This document shows, in pieces, positions 21,143 to 34,400 of a DNA stretch of 64,000 bases. A program made the position numbers and the translations under genes. Location of the stretch: NCBI GenBank assembly GCA_964034945.1, contig OZ035960.1, positions 24,043,487-24,107,486 on the forward strand, given 5' to 3'. The first letter of the stretch is position 1, and every line of letters starts with the position of its first letter. This DNA comes from Chrysopilus asiliformis. Taxonomy: Eukaryota > Arthropoda > Insecta > Diptera > Rhagionidae. The notes below the pieces were generated by a model. It saw only the letters and a list, made by a program, of their open reading frames with translations. It did no database searches and was not told the DNA's origin.

Positions 21143-23486
21143 ACATCATTAATTTGTATAGAGAGAATTTTTAACCCCCATAGAAAAAAACATGTACCGA
21201 ACGGGTTAACAGTTCTCGGGATATTTGAAAAAATATTATTTTTTACATAGTTTTTCTGAAACTAAATATTGCAGAGGAAAAAGTTGTGTTGATCACAACT
21301 GATATTTTTTTTAAATTCTATCGGCCAGATTTCGCAAAAAATACATTCTAACTGTAATGACGATTTATTCTACCTACCATATATATTATATAAATATGTA
21401 TTGTAAAATTTATTTACCCCTTTCTATGCTATGAAAATAATTGCATAAAAATAAATATTTTAAAACAATTAGGTATAAGCAAAATATCTGAATTATTTTT
21501 TTTATTCAAATTAGGTGAATGAACATAAATAAAGAAGAACAAATAATTTATTATTATTTACATGTTGGTGCATATGTTTTCTTGATTTGATTTACTTTAA
21601 TACATACTTGTATATGCAAAATGTTATGGAAAGGAAGGTATTTTGTCATAAAACCGCGCATTAGTTTCATATGTCCCACAATCGTAGGTTTTATCAAATA
21701 CAATAGTATCTAGATTTCATTGGTCTCAAGTAAAAATACAATTATTGTCGCATTTTACTTGAAGAAATTGGCTAATTTATTAAATTCTGAAAAGACTGAG
21801 TATTCATTTATTCTGTATTTGTGTATGTGCGTGTTTATTGTGGAACTCAATTGAGGCTAAACATTTCAGTTAGAATTATATAAATATAGATATACATATA
21901 TGTGTAGATAATCATAGGATATTTCGTATACATTTATTTGTAGAGAATCCCTCAAAATGATGTTAGGAAAATATGCGGTTGCTTAGTATATTCTAGCTTC
22001 GGTTATCTACCCTCATAGTCCTTTGCAATTAGACTGTATCACTTTCTTGGCTTCATTCTAATTATAGCAACAGAAGGATATTACGTACGAATTTATACGG
22101 CTAAATATTACCTACGTGGTCCATGGCTTGCCATGGTTGAAATATTAAGAAATTCTTGACAAAATTAGTCTCGTATTTAGTTTAATTTCGTGGTTTAAAA
22201 TTAAACAAACAAGTATCATGGTAATTATAAATCTTCTATTGCCCTTAAGTTTCAAAAAAGTTTGTATCCAATTAAAATATAGGGATATTTCGAGCAAGCA
22301 ATAGTAACGCAAGAGGATAGGAGAAGCATTCCTCCGTCGGCCGGTAAAGAAAACGAAGGAATTAAGTTATACAATTTAAATATTAACTGAGCGAAAGCTC
22401 AAACAATATTGAAATTACTTTATAAATTTACATCAAATGTTTATTTTTTTGTGTTTAACCATTGAACCATTTCTGATTCATGGGTTTCTTGACCTTCTAG
22501 CAAAGAATAATCCTATTGGAATTTCTTGGCTTATAGGTCTGCAAAAACAAAAAATAATATAACAAAAATATTATATTATTTTTGTGGATGTTTTCATATC
22601 CAATTTCCCCCCAATCCCTCAAAATGATGTTAGGAAAATATTGTTTTTACACACCCAAAAAAAAAATCATTAAAACAATTATTTTTCATTAAGAAATTCT
22701 AACACAATTTCGATCACACTTTGAGAAGTTCTTTGTCAACCTTAGCTCAAAGATTTGACTTTAATTCACTTTCATAATCTTCATGGAAAACAGTTTTACC
22801 GTCGGGCTTTTATATTGAAATGAAGACACATCGACACTAGATAAATACAAGTTTAGTATGGATTTTCAATTAAAATTGCATTAAGTGCTTTATAAATTGT
22901 GGGAGACTCGTTAGAATTTCTGCTTTGAAATAACTCTATATTGGTGTGAAATTCGTCAGACACTTTTGACGTGGCTGTTGGGCGAAAATACCGACAACGG
23001 TTAGATTGAAATCCTTTTTTGGAGCATGAGGATGGAATTAGAGTGATTTTCTAGGACAAAGGATTATATCCCTGTACGTACATGTATCCAATTAGAATCG
23101 TACTAATACAAAATTATGCCGTCAAATCAATGGATATATTAAATGAAACTTGTTTGTATCTATATTGCATAGGGTGACCATATTTATATTGGATCAATCG
23201 TGGACAATATCAAGGGGAGGGGAGTGTTGAAAAAAAATCTTTTACAAGTATATAAGAAGTTTTTTAATTACAGGGCATTTTATTACTCGCGCTGTTTGAT
23301 ATCTCGAATATTTTCAAACCTCTCGAACTTCCCTATCTCGTATATTTGACAACTCGAATTTTTGTCTGTCCCTTTTAGATTGAACAGAATCCAATTAAAA
23401 AAGGTAGTCAATCCTATTCGGATAGGTCTTGGTGCTATAATTATAGAAACGAATCCTATTTTAAATGAGAATGTTGTGCATATATA
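21143..23486. other. AT-rich non-coding DNA with a 29-bp direct repeat and a small hairpin
   Basis: An identical 29-bp word starting AATCCCTCAAAATGATG occurs at 21946-21974 and again at 22613-22641. A hairpin of about 15 bp (ACAAAAAATAATATAA / TTATATTATTTTTGT) lies near 22547-22585. CTCGAA-type words cluster at 23297-23360. No gene recognised. Confidence 0.5.
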
Positions 23487-24379
23487 AAGGGTGATCCAAT
23501 AAGAGCTTCTTATTTTTTTTTAAATAAAACACATAATAATTAATATATTGAAGAAAATCTTTATTTAAGTTGTTAGTTTGGTTCATGCCATTTAATGTTT
23601 AAAGATAATTTCCTTCAAATGTTGCCCACGACTAACTCTTAAATGGTTCATTCTGTCGGTATTCCGCGAATAGCACGGGTTATGTTTGCTTCCAAAGCTG
23701 TATTCATTCTGGGTTTATCGACGTAAACAAGAGATTTCAAATATCCCCACAGAAACTAATCCAATGGTGTCAGATCACAAGATCTCGGTAGCCAATTAAC
23801 CGGACCATTTCTTGAGATGATGTTTTCATCGAACATTTCCCTCAATAAAGCGATTGTATCGTTAGCTGTATGACATGTAGCGCCATCCTGTTGAAACCAC
23901 AAGTCAGCTACACCAATATCTTGAATTTTTTGCAACAAAAATTCATTGATCATTGCTCTGTAGCGAGCTCCATTGAAAGCAACACGCACTCTTTCCGCAT
24001 TTTTAAAGAAATACGGTCCGATGATCCTACTGCAGCAATATTCTCATTACTATGGGCTGTACGCTCTCTGGTTGATGAATGAATGTCTAAAAGTGTAAAA
24101 TTAGTTCAAAATTTGGTGATGGTTTCACGAATAGTGCGTTCAGTGGGACGATTATGACGACCAAAATGTGGACGAAGAGCTCTCTAACAATGCCTAACTG
24201 AGCACTGATTTTGAAAATAAGTTTCCACAATTAGTAAACGTTGTTCACACGTAAGTTTATTCATGATGAAATGGCACTGAATACTGAACACAAACATCAT
24301 ATAGATCTTATGTGTCAACTAGACATAAGAACTGTCAAACAACCGTATTGGAAAAAGTACCTGCAATTGGATCACCCTT
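23487..24379 (-). mobile_element. Internally deleted DD41D mariner-like element
   Basis: TA|AAGGGTGATCCAAT at the left and ATTGGATCACCCTT|TA at the right give 14-bp perfect inverted ends, with looser similarity inside. The element is 893 bp and carries a transposase relic on the minus strand. Its ends share the AAGGGT start with the elements at 11534 and 58937 but then differ, so the three are separate families or subfamilies. Confidence 0.9.
23592..24264 (-). pseudogene. DD41D mariner transposase relic with internal deletion
   Basis: From the minus-strand ATG at 24262-24264 it reads MNKLTCEQRLLIVETYFQNQ, a stop, then RPHFGRHNRPTERTIRETIT: the N-terminal helix-turn-helix half. A deletion then joins to IIGPYFFKNAERVRVAFNGA in another frame, removing the first catalytic Asp. 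The second Asp is in WFQQDGATCHTA (codon 23885-23887) and the third in PRSCDLTPLD (23759-23761). They are 42 codons apart, so 41 residues lie between them. The codon after the third Asp is TAG, followed by FLWGYLKSLVYVDKP. Not functional. Confidence 0.9.
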
Positions 24380-24381
24380 TA

Positions 24382-26354
24382 TATAGGAAAGAGTCCAATA
24401 ATCAATGGAGATATTACAGCGTTTTATAGGATTCATTCCTTTCATTTAGGATTTAAAGAAATTATCCCGCGATCAAAAAAAACCGTTATATAAAACCTTT
24501 TTTATTTTCAAAAATCTTTCGAATGTTCTATTAGAGCTTCCAAAAATAAATTAAAATTGCAAACTTTTTTGTTGCAAACCATAAAACTTCTACATTTCTC
24601 ATTATTAAATAACCGAAAATAATTCTGAGAAATTTTTCGAAAGTTTTTTCCATCTTAAGGCTTCTTACAGTTTCCCGTAAAAAATATAAAATTTTTTCAT
24701 TTTTCTCATCCATATTGCATTCAAAGGATTAACTTTTTGATGTTGGTATCTGAATATAGAATTTCCATAGTTTAAAGAAATGCAAATACTCTGTGCCTGT
24801 TTACTTAATTCTCTCACATAAAAAAAAACTTTTACAGAAAGTTTCAACGACTTAACATAATGCAGATGGCACCTACAATATCACTTATTTAATATTTGAA
24901 TCTCTGCAGTCAACGGCGACGGGCCAACTAAACAGGAAAAAAAAACAATCGGAAGTTAATAAGATTTTGCAGCATCATTTGAATTTTCACCCATTTTCAG
25001 TCTGCACGTCAAGGCTATATTGTAGTATATTATTATTATACCTATATATTTGGCTGATCCTTTTCCTTCTCGTTTTGTTAATTTTCCGTAGCATTTTTCT
25101 TATAAATAAATTGAAAGCGGAATAAAATGAAAATCGAATGAGACCGCGTTGAAGCACAACAGGAATATTCTTTTTCTGCTACTTTACTTTTCGAAAATGA
25201 ATTACATTTCCCAAGGGTGTAATCATCTATGGATAACAAGAATTTATATTTCCCTTTCTTGTGCCATTTCTTTTATATGGCATCCTGAAATTTTCCTCTA
25301 TCCCTTTATTCTTGCCCATTCAGTATCCACAGTTTGCCAGCGGGTATTGAAACCATTGCTGGTTAGTGGAAAATGGTTCCTGGTTTCTGGTTCTATTTAG
25401 TCTCAACATAGTGTCGCCCTACCAACCGATCCGCCACCAAACTTGGAAATCCCGATAGTCTGGCCAAAAGACCAACGGAGTTTTATTTAGAGCAAAGCTG
25501 ATGTTGGAAGGAATTTTCCTTTAATTCTTGCAGCAACAAATGAGGAAAAAGGGAATTGAATAAGGATGGGACGCCACCAGTTATGCCCCGTGATGGGAAG
25601 AAAAGGCAGCAAAACAGATGAAGCACAAAAATATGATAGAATGGATGGATATCCCATTGGAGTAAAAATGATTCTGGGACCAGAACGAACTGATTTCATA
25701 ATTCTGTAATGAGATTTTCACATCGAAGTCGATTGGAAAGTACGGTCAGAATTTTCCACTGTCGGCGCTTTAGCTTCACTTTGATTGACAGTCAATGGAG
25801 TTCAGTTGGAAGTGGAAGCAGAGAAATTGGCAAAATACTAAAAATCTTTGCATTATTGTGTCTATATTCGTTGATATGGTTTTGAATGATTGATGATTTC
25901 TATTTGGATAGAAAATTTAGTTCATTAATTTACCCCAGCTATATATGTTTTTCCATCAAACCAAAAATAAAGCCAATACAAGGAAATTAAAATTGAAAAC
26001 TTTTAATAAAATTTTCTTTCATACTGTATATCTGAATAAAATCTCTCATTGTCTGGGGAAACACAATCATATCTGAGGCGGGCTTACAAGATAACAAAAA
26101 TCTGACATTCATTTAAATTCATTCATCAATTAATAAATTTGTTAATTACCATCTAAACAAGATTCATTAAATTAGCTTTTCATATATAATACTTTGTTCC
26201 TATGCCATAATATCAAAACTTTAATTTACTTTTAATTCAATTAAATTTCAATCACATTTCGAAAAAGATGATTAATTTAATATTTTTGAAGTAGGTATAC
26301 AGAATTTAAAAAATGTGATTTTTATACAACAGGGTGTTGGGCTGACAAAAGATT
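24382..26354. other. AT-rich non-coding DNA, no gene recognised
   Basis: Several frames of 60-83 codons overlap on both strands without a motif. 25400-25860 is less AT-rich than its surroundings but shows no open frame above 70 codons and no splice pattern I would trust. Confidence 0.4.
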
Positions 26355-26600
26355 ATGATTTCTGCATGTCCGTCTGTTTGTACGTCTGTCTGTCCGCGAA
26401 CACCATATCTTTCGAAAGTACTAAGCTAGAGACTTGAACTTTTTATTAGTTACATTTCTCGGAAATGGCTAGGCTGAGCCCTTGAACAGGGAAAATTGGA
26501 CACTTCCACAAATTCTACATGTGTTTTTATAGAAAATATTTTTGATGATAATATGAGCGAGATTATATAAACTCGACTTTTTCCATAATTATTAAAATCT
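26355..26600 (+). repeat. Fragment of the 8858-9377 repeat family
   Basis: Carries 'gcatgtccgtctgtttgtac', 'ctaagctagagacttgaact', 'catttctcggaaatggctag' and 'gcccttgaacagggaaaatt', in family order. Confidence 0.5.
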
Positions 26601-26644
26601 TGAACTCATTTTAATGTTTAGATTCAAACATTTTTCTCGTCCTA

Positions 26645-26663
26645 CCCCCCCCCCCCCCCCCCC
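26645..26663. repeat. C19 homopolymer
   Basis: Nineteen consecutive C residues followed by 'tccctctc'. Unusual in such AT-rich DNA; compare the G23 tract at 57802. Confidence 0.95.
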
Positions 26664-28084
26664 TCCCTCTCTTGAAGAAAATCTTCGCTGCAATCCTTGT
26701 TTAAATTGCACACATATTTACATTCCCCTTTCCCTCCAAACTCCCTGAGGTCAAATCATGGCCATATAATAGATTAATCTAATCAATCAAAGAATTGAAA
26801 CAAAATTTTTAGTGTCGTTTTTATTCTAAATCCTCTCATTCAATTTATTTAATATACATGCAAACTCCACTCCAAAACTTATATTTAATTAGTTTCAGTT
26901 GATGACCATATACCAATTTCAAACGCATTTCCTGAATAGGTTAGCATGGAGCAATTATTTATGATATGTATTTGTACACCACTAACTATACGAGGATAAT
27001 TTTAAAAAATTTTGGCTAAAAAATGAGACGGAACCAAAATATTAAACCGTGGTATGCAAAATGCTACTTTCTGTATTTAAATTTCATAAAATAACTCCAC
27101 TTCTGATAAATTTTAATGTATGAAACTGGACTTTAAATGCACGTTTGACCCCTGCATTTAAATGGTCTCGTAAATACGCGAATTTAGTTTAACGCGGTTG
27201 AAAATTGTTGAAGTGCGAAATGAATTGACGAAAAAAAGTTTTATTTTCTTTCGTACATATTGTGTTTTGGTGGAATCGCTAAGGTTTTGATAAAATTTAT
27301 CAAGGAATTTGACCCTAATATGTCAAAAAAGTCCGTTAAAGGAAATGAAAATGACGTTACTCGAAACAGGCGAATGCAGAATCGTATACAGTGAAGCCTG
27401 TTAAAGACGAACTTGCACTAAACCAAGACTTATCAAATTTCGGCAAAACTTTTGGTTATAGACAGAGAATTTTTGTATTATCCCTCTTTGTCAAGTCAAG
27501 CTATAGCATAAAACGTTGGAATATGTATTCGCAGCATAGCATCAAAATAATGTGAAATTAGTAAGGCTATAATTGTTATGCGATGTGGCTTTTCGCAAAA
27601 TGTACCAAATATTAATAGCTGTGGATATTCACATCAGAAATATTATATTCGCTTGTTCCAGATTCAAATTTCATGTCAGGCATGCGAAACCATTTTAATT
27701 TTCTGTTATTATTTAGATGGCCAGCAAGGTTACAATTTGAGGAGTCTGGTTTCAGTTTATATAAAATCTGTTTTTTGATTGCACACAGCAAAATAAAATA
27801 TATTGAATTACATAAAATTGCTTCGACATGGAATAATTTCAATATGGAAATTTCAAACGAAATATTGAAACAAATCTCAATTACGAAATACCGTTTTTCT
27901 CAAAATCATATAATTCTTTGTTAATATGTGGGTAGGCAGAAAGAGACTTTTGATTATTGAAGAATTTTCCTTACTTTTTATGAGAAATCCATGCAAAATT
28001 TAAAATTTCTGACTAAATTCCTCAGAAACTTTTCATAATCTTGGATATACGATCAGACATAAGGAATTTAATGTTTTTCACCTA
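26664..28084. other. AT-rich non-coding DNA upstream of the satellite
   Basis: No gene recognised. It includes a possible single transposon end at 27389, listed separately. Frames at 27578-27924 of 66-83 codons overlap on both strands and look random. Confidence 0.4.
27389..27480 (+). mobile_element. Possible solo left end of a pogo-like element
   Basis: TA|CAGTGAAGCCTGTTAAAGAC resembles the CAGT..AACCT..TAA..GAAC ends of pogo-type Tc1/mariner elements. No matching right end was found nearby, so this is either a truncated copy or chance. Confidence 0.25.
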
Positions 28085-28258
28085 CACTCTCGAAAAAATC
28101 CGGAGACAAATTAAAACATAGGTAAAAGTAAGCACCTCGTAGTGTTATTCCGAAGAAATTTACTCGTAGCGCATAGTTATCTTAACACTCATATTTTAGG
28201 CAGTAAAAAATTCACCTTAAAATCATTTTGGTCTCAATTCAAAAATCCACTTGAACTA
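28085..28258 (+). other. Left flank of the satellite, CACTC-like start
   Basis: TA|CACTCTCGAAAAAATCCGG at 28083-28103 resembles the TA|CACTC starts at 470 and 4193. About 155 bp of AT-rich sequence separate it from the first monomer. A reverse-complement partner after the satellite was not found. Confidence 0.35.
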
Positions 28259-28296
28259 TTACGGCACCGTGACAAATTACGGCACGGTGTCAAATT

Positions 28297-29376
28297 ATGG
28301 CACCGTGCCGTTATTTGGCACCGTGCCGTTATTTGGCACCGTGCCGTAATTTGGCACCGTGCCGTTATTTGGCACCGTGCCGTTATTTGGCACCGTGCCA
28401 TTATTTGGCACCGTGCCGTTATTTGGCACCGTGCCGTTATTTGGCACCGTGCCGTAATTTGGCACCGTGCCGTTATTTGGCACCGTGCCGTAATTTGGCA
28501 CCGTGCCGTAATTTGGCACCGTGCCGTAATTTGGCACCGTGCCGTTATTTGGCACCGTGCCGTTATTTGGCACCGTGTCGTAATTTGGCACCGTGCCGTA
28601 ATTTGGCACCGTACCGTTATTTGGCACCGTGCCGTAATTTGGCACCGTGCCGTAATTTGGCACCGTGCCGTTATTTGGCACCGTGCCGTTAATTGGCACC
28701 GTGCCGTTATTTGGCACCGTGCCGTTATTTGGCACCGTGCCGTTATTTGGCACCGTGCCGTTATTTGGCACCGTGCCGTAATTTGGCACCGTGCCGTTAT
28801 TTGGCACCGTGCCGTAATTTGGCACCGTGCCGTAATTTGGCACCGTGCCGAAATTTGGCACCGTGCCGTTATTTGGCACCGTGCCGTAATTTGGCACTGT
28901 GCCGTTATTTGGCACCGTGCCGTTATTTGGCACCGTGCCATTATTTGGCACCGTGCCGTTATTTGGCACCATGCCGTTATTTGGCACCGTGCCGTAATTT
29001 GGCACCGTGCCGTTATTTGGCACCGTGCCGTAATTTGGCACCGTGCCGTAATTTGGCACCGTGCCGTAATTTGGCACCGTGCCGTTATTTGGCACCGTGC
29101 CGTTATTTGGCACCGTGTCGTAATTTGGCACCGTGCCGTAATTTGGCACCGTACCGTTATTTGGCACCGTGCCGTAATTTGGCACCGTGCCGTAATTTGG
29201 CACCGTGCCGTTATTTGGCACCGTGCCGTTAATTGGCACCGTGCCGTTATTTGGCACCGTGCCGTTATTTGGCACCGTGCCGTAATTTGGCACCGTGCCC
29301 TAATTTGGCACCGTGCCGTAATTTGGCACCGTGCCGTTATTTGGCACCGTGCCGTAATTTGGCACCGTGCCGTAAT
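28297..29376. repeat. 540-bp higher-order repeat, two copies
   Basis: The monomer-variant string at 28297-28836 is largely repeated at 28837-29376, an offset of exactly 30 monomers. Shared landmarks are CCATTA at 28398/28938, GTGTCG at 28576/29116, GTACCG at 28611/29151 and TTAATT at 28689/29229. Confidence 0.75.
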
Positions 29377-31490
29377 TTGGCACCGTGCCGTTATTTGGCA
29401 CCGTGCCGTTATTTGGCACCGTGCCGTAATTTGGCACCGTGCCGTAATTTGGCACCGTGCCGTAATTTGGCACCGTGCCGTTATTTGGCACCGTGCCGTA
29501 ATTTGGCACCGTGCCGTAATTTGGCACCGTGCCGTTATTTGGCACCGTGCCGTAATTTGGCACCGTGCCGTAATTTGGCACCGTGCCGTAATTTGGCACC
29601 GTGCCGTTATTTGGCACCGTGCCGTAATTTGGCACCGTGCCGTAATTTGGTGCCGTTACTTGGCACCGTGCCGTGATTTGGCACCGTGCCGTTATTTGGC
29701 ACCGTGCCGTTATTTGGCACCGTGCCGTAATTTGGCACCGTGCCGTAATTTGGCACCGTGCCGTAATTTGGCACCGTGCCGTAATTTGGCATCGTGCCGT
29801 AATTTGGCACCGTGCCGTTATTTGGCACCGTGCCGTTATTTGGCACCGTGCCGTAATTTGGCACCGTGCCGTTATTTGGCACCGTGCCGTTATTTGGCAC
29901 CGTGCCGTAATTTGGCACCGTGCCGTAATTTGGCACCGTGCCGTAATTTGGCACCGTGCCGTAATTTGGCACCGTGCCGTAATTTGGCACCGTGCCGTAA
30001 TTTGGCACCGTGACGTAATTTGGCATCGTGCCGTAATTTGGCACCGTGCCGTTATTTGGCACCGTGCCGTTATTTGGCACCGTGCCGTTATTTGGCACCG
30101 TGCCGTAATTTGGCACCGTGCCGTTATTTGGCACCGTGCCGTAATTTGGCACCGTGCCGTAATTTGGCACCGTGCCGTAATTTGGCACCGTGCCGTTATT
30201 TGGCACCGTGCCGTAATTCGGCACCGTGCCGTAATTTGGCACCGTGCCGTAATTTGGCACCGTGCCGTAATTTGGCACCGTGCCGTTATTTGGCACCGTG
30301 CCGTAATTTGGCACCGTGCCGTAATTTGGCACCGTGCCGTAATTTGGCACCGTGCCGTTATTTGGCACCGTGCCGTAATTTGGCACCGTGCCGTAATTTG
30401 GCACCGTGCCGTTCCGTTTTTGGCTCCGTACCGTAATTTGGCACCGTGCCGTAATTTGGCACCGTGCCGTAATTTGGCACCGTGCCGTTATTTGGCACCG
30501 TGCCGTAATTTGGCACCGTGCCGTAATTTGGCACCGTGCCGTAATTTGGCACCGTGCCGTAATTTGGCACCGTGCCGTAATTTGGCACCGTGCCGTAATT
30601 TGGCACCGTGCCGTTATTTGGCACCGTGCCGTTATTTGGCACCGTGCCGTAATTTGGCACCGTGCCGTAATTTGGCACCGTGCCGTAATTTGGCATCGTG
30701 CCGTAATTTGACACCGTGCCGTTATTTGGCACCGTGCCATTATTTGGCACCGTGCCGTAATTTGGCACCGTGCCCTAATTTGGCACCGTGCCGTAATTTG
30801 GCACCGTGCCGTTATTTGGCACCGTGCCGTAATTTGGCACCGTGCCGTAATTTGGCACCGTGCCGTTATTTGGCACCGTGCCGTTATTTGGCACCGTGCC
30901 GTAATTTGGCACCGTGCCGTAATTTGGCACCGTGCCCTAATTTGGCACCGTGCCGTAATTTGGCACCGTGCCGTTATTTGGCACCGTGCCGTAATTTGGC
31001 ACCGTGCCGTAATTTGGCACCGTGCCGTTATTTGGCACCGTGCCGTTATTTGGCACCGTGCCGTAATTTGGCACCGTGCCGTAATTTGGCACCGTGCCGT
31101 TATTTGGCACCGTGCCGTAATTTGGCACCGTGCCGTTATTTGGCACCGTGCCGTAATTTGGCACCGTGCCATAATTTGGCACCGTGCCGTAATTTGGCAC
31201 CGTGCCGTAATTTGGCACCGTGCCGTAATTTGGCACCGTGCCGTTATTTGGCACCGTGCCGTTATTTGGCACCGTGCCGTTATTTGGCACCGTGCCGTTA
31301 TTTGGCACCGTGCCGTAATTTGGCACCGTGCCGTTATTTGGCACCGTGCCGTAATTTGGCACCGTGCCGTAATTTGGCACCGTGCCGTTATTTGGCACCG
31401 TGCCGTTATTTGGCACCGTGCCGTTATTTGGCACCGTGCCGTAATTTGGCACCGTGCCGTAATTTGGCACCGTGCCGTAATTTGGCACCG

Positions 31491-34400
31491 TTCCGTAATC
31501 TGGCACCGTGCAGTAATTTGGCACCGTGGACCGTGACGTAATTTGGCACCGTGCCGTAATTTGGCACCGTGCCGTTATTTGGCACCGTGCCGTTATTTGG
31601 CACCGTGCCGTTATTTGGCACCGTGCCGTTATTTGGCACCGTGCCGTAATATGGCACCGTGCCGTTAATTGGCACCGTGCCGTTATTTGGCACCGTGCCG
31701 TTATTTGGCACCATGCCGTTATTTGGCACCGTGCCGTAATTTGGCACCGTGCCGTTATTTGGCACCGTGCCGTTATTTGGCACCGTGCCGTAATTTGGCA
31801 CCGTGCCATTAATTGGCACCGTGCCGTTATTTGGCACCGTGCCGTTATTTGGCACCGTGCCGTTATTTGGCACCGTGCCGTAATTTGGCACCGTGCCGTA
31901 ATTTGGCACCGTGCCGTAATTTGGCACCGTGCCGTAATTTGGCACCGTGCCGTTATTTGGCACCGTGCCGTTATTTGGCACCGTGCCGTTATTTGGCACC
32001 GTGCCGTTATTTGGCACCGTGCCGTAATTTGGCACCGTGCCGTTATTTGGCACCGTGCCGTAATTTGGCACCGTGCCGTTATTTGGCACCGTGCCGTAAT
32101 TTGGCACCGTGCCGTTATTTGGCACCGTGCCGTTATTTGGCACCGTGCCGTAATTTGGCACCGTGCCGTAATTTGGCACCGTTCCGTAATCTGGCACCGT
32201 GCAGTAATTTGGCACCGTGGACCGTGCCGTAATTTGGCACCGTGCCGTTATTTGGCACCGTGCCGTTATTTGGCACCGTGCCGTTATTTGGCACCGTGCC
32301 GTTATTTGGCACCGTGCCGTAATATGGCACCGTGCCGTTAATTGGCACCGTGCCGTTATTTGGCACCGTGCCGTTATTTGGCACCGTGCCGTTATTTGGC
32401 ACCGTGCCGTAATTTGGCACCGTGCCGTTATTTGGCACCGTGCCGTTATTTGGCACCGTGCCGTAATTTGGCACCGTGCCGTAATTTGGCACCGTGCCGT
32501 AATTTGGCACCGTGCCGTAATTTGGCACCGTGCCGTTATTTGGCACCGTGCCGTTAATTGGCACCGTGCCGTAATTTGGCACCGTGCCGTAATTTGGCAC
32601 CGTGCCGTAATTTGGCACCGTGCCGTTATTTGGCACCGTGCCGTTATTTGGCACCGTGCCGTTAATTGGCACCGTGCCGTTATTTGGCACCGTGCCGTAA
32701 TTTGGCACCGTGCCGTAATTTGGCACCGTGCCGTTAATTGGCACCGTGCCGTTATTTGGCACCGTGCCGTTATTTGGCACCGTGCCGTTATTTGGCACCG
32801 TGCCGTTATTTGGCACCGTGCCGTAATTTGGCACCGTGCCGTAATTTGGCACCGCACCGTGCCGTTATTTGGCACCGTGCCGTAATTTGGCACCGTGCCG
32901 TAATTTGGCACCGTGCCGTTATTTGGCACCGTGCCGTAATTTGGCACCGTGCCGTAATTTGGCACCGTGCCGTAATTTGGCACCGTGCCGTAATTTGGCA
33001 CCGTGCCGTAATTTGGCACCGTGCCGTTATTTGGCACCGTGCCGTTATTTGGCACCGTGCCGTTATTTGGCACCGTGCCGTAATTTGGCACCGTGCCGTA
33101 ATTTGGCACCGTGCCGTTATTTGGCACCGTGCCGTAATTTGGTACCGTGCCGTAATTTGGCACCGTGCCGTAATTTGGCACCGTGCCGTAATTTGGCACC
33201 GTGCCGTTATTTGGCACCGTGCCGTAATTTGGTACCGTGCCGTTATTTGGCACCGTGCCGTAATTTGGCACCGTGCCGTAATTTGGCACCGTGCCGTTAT
33301 TTGGCACCGTGCCGTTATTTGGCACCGTGCCGTTAATTGGCACCGTGCCGTTATTTGGCACCGTGCCGTTATTTGGCACCGTGCCGTAATTTGGCACCGT
33401 GCCGTTAATTGGCACCGTGCCGTTATTTGGCACCGTGCCGTTATTTGGCACCGTGCCGTTATTTGGCACCTTGCCGTAATTTGGCACCGTGCCGTAATTT
33501 GGCACCGTGCCGTAATTTGGCACCGTGCCGTAATTTGGCACCGTGACGTAATTTGGCATCGTGCCGTAATTTGGCACCGTGCCGTTATTTGGCACCGTGC
33601 CGTTATTTGGCACCGTGCCGTAATTTGGCACCGTGCCGTAATTGGCACCGTGCCGTAATTTGGCACCGTGCCGTAATTTGGCACCGTGCCGTAATTTGGC
33701 ACCGTGCCGTTATTTGGCACCGTGCCGTTATTTGGCACCGTGCCGTTATTTGGCACCGTGCCGTTATTTGGCACCGTGCCGTTATTTGGCACCGTGCCGT
33801 TATTTGGCACCGTGCCGTAATTTGGCACCGTGCCGTAATTTGGCACCGTGCCGTAATTTGGCACCGTGCCGTTATTTGGCACCGTGCCGTTATTTGGCAC
33901 CGTGCCGTTAATTGGCACCGTGCCGTAATTTGGCACCGTGCCGTAATTTGGCACCGTGCCGTAATTTGGCACCGTGCCGTTAATTGGCACCGTGCCGTAA
34001 TTTGGCACCGTGCCGTAATTTGGCACCGTGCCGTAATTTGGCACCGTGCCGTTATTTGGCACCGTGCCGTTATTTGGCACCGTGCCGTTAATTGGCACCG
34101 TGCCGTTATTTGGCACCGTGCCGTTATTTGGCACCGTGCCGTAATTTGGCACCGTGCCGTTAATTGGCACCGTGCCGTTATTTGGCACCGTGCCGTTATT
34201 TGGCACCGTGCCGTTATTTGGCACCGTGCCGTAATTTGGCACCGTGCCGTAATTTGGCACCGTGCCGTTATTTGGCACCGTGCCGTAATTTGGCACCGTG
34301 CCGTAATTTGGCACCGTGCCGTAATTTGGCCGTACCGTTATTTGGCACCGTACCATTATTTGGCACCGTGCCGTTATTTGGCACCGTGCCGTAATTTGGC

